64,000 nucleotides of DNA from positions 1,302,001 through 1,366,000 of the forward strand of contig CP137319.1 in the NCBI GenBank assembly GCA_033182465.1. Direction: 5' to 3'. Every line of letters begins with the position of its first letter. The first letter of the stretch is position 1. Made by a program: the position numbers and the translations under genes. Origin of the DNA: Sanghuangporus weigelae (lineage: Eukaryota > Basidiomycota > Agaricomycetes > Hymenochaetales > Hymenochaetaceae). Shown here piece by piece: positions 63,296-64,000 of this stretch. Below the pieces are notes generated by a model, which searched no databases, was not told where the DNA came from, and saw only the letters and a list, made by a program, of their open reading frames with translations.

Positions 63296-64000
63296 ATGGG
63301 TTCCGCAATAAGTCTCATTCAGCGAAATATAAAGGTTCCCATCTGGTTTTAAGTGTCTTTACTGAGGAGCGATCTGATCGTACTTGTGCCTCTCAGACTA
63401 ATAATCCGCCAGAACCCCCGAAGGTGATTGATGGAGTTCTTCGATGTGGTGTCCTGGGCGCAGCCAGAATCGCTCCTGATGCGCTCATCCGTCCGGCAAA
63501 GAGTCATCCGGAAATCGTCGTTTCTGCCGTAGCAGCTAGGGATAAAGGAAAAGCAGAAGCGTTTGCCAAAACACATGGCATTCCGAAAGTGTTCTCTGGT
63601 GCTAATGGTTATCAAGGTGAGTTAGCTAATAATAGCATACACTTCCGGGTGGCGCTGAAGGTCGTTTCAGATATGATCGACGACCCAGAAATCAACGTCG
63701 TATACAACCCCGTCAGCGGTTGCTTCAATGACCTATTTATTAGAAACATCCTTACTCAATCAAATTAACAGTTACCCAATGGACTGCATTACGAATGGAC
63801 ATTAAAGGCTTTGAAAGCCGGAAAACATGTCCTGCTTGAGAAGCCTAGTACCGATACGGAGGAGGAGACAAAGTTCTTATTTGACTATGCGAAGCAGAAG
63901 GGGCTTGTTCTCCTTGAGGCGTTTCATTCACGGTAATGAATTCAAATCCCAAGTGTTTGATTCGATTCCGTAGATGACTGACACTGAAATATATAGTTTC
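63296..64000 (+). CDS. Gfo/Idh/MocA-family oxidoreductase, 5' part only (dihydrodiol/xylose dehydrogenase type)
   Basis: This is an NAD(P)-dependent sugar or dihydrodiol dehydrogenase that runs off the window end. Exons begin at 63296 (MGSAISLIQRNIK), then TNNPPEPPKVIDGVLRCGVL opens the Rossmann fold with GVLGAARIAP (GxxGxA type) and VVSAVAARDKGKAEAFAKTH. Next come IDDPEINVVYNPLPNGLHYE, WTLKALKAGKHVLLEKP with the family's EKP catalytic loop, and FDYAKQKGLVLLEAFHSR before a further intron. The architecture and EKP-ST sequence fit D-xylose 1-dehydrogenase (NADP+)/trans-1,2-dihydrobenzene-diol dehydrogenase. The C-terminal half is outside the window. Confidence 0.85.

Overview
The window looks like a gene-dense piece of nuclear DNA from a mushroom-type basidiomycete (Agaricomycetes). 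The evidence is as follows. Almost every gene is split by many 47-80 nt introns with GT..AG ends, and several genes carry micro-exons of 5-18 nt. Fungal-only genes are present: a Kei1-type inositolphosphorylceramide synthase subunit, an Slt2-type MAP kinase, an Lrg1-type LIM-RhoGAP and a Zn2Cys6 regulator. There are also long 2OG-Fe(II) oxygenase and HNH-nuclease proteins of a kind I associate with mushroom genomes. I see no transposon, viral element, tRNA, rRNA or CRISPR array.

Layout. 0-2.2 kb: 3' part of a triose-phosphate-transporter-type carrier and a divergent, probably non-catalytic 2OG-oxygenase-fold protein. 2.8-7 kb: TMEM14 (with an apparent 4-bp frameshift), a 4EHP-type eIF4E and a PQ-loop membrane protein with two GC-AG introns. 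7.1-15.8 kb: Kei1, a METTL13/EFM-type methyltransferase, NDUFAF7 and MMS19. 16.1-22.6 kb: a 1,033-residue 2OG-Fe(II) oxygenase with intact HxD..H motifs, then a gene-poor stretch with a decayed HNH-nuclease gene and a decayed partial copy of the oxygenase gene. 22.6-32.7 kb: an orphan acidic protein, a CLC chloride channel, V-ATPase subunit G and symplekin/Pta1. 33.3-42.4 kb: Slt2-type MAP kinase, NBP35, an SLC35F carrier, a possible 67-residue protein and an isopenicillin-N-synthase-like oxygenase. 42.6-52 kb: a small membrane protein, LIM-RhoGAP, and the ribosomal proteins P2 and S15 head to head. 53.5-64 kb: Zn2Cys6 factor, Cox23, amidase, U2AF65 and the 5' part of a Gfo/Idh/MocA oxidoreductase.

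Most genes are housekeeping and not functionally linked, but some themes recur. MMS19 and NBP35 both act in cytosolic iron-sulphur protein assembly. NDUFAF7 and Cox23 act in respiratory-chain assembly. The MAP kinase and the LIM-RhoGAP both belong to the Rho1/cell-wall-integrity pathway. Genes are often arranged head to head with 120-480 bp between start codons, which implies shared promoters.

The most unusual signals are in gene structure: a 5-nt micro-exon in the MAP kinase, 9- and 10-nt micro-exons in RPS15, GC-AG introns, introns placed directly after the ATG, and one family of 2OG oxygenases present as an intact gene, a degenerate gene and a fossil fragment. I found no convincing multi-gene novel system. 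All exon calls were made by eye from splice signals, reading phase and family motifs.
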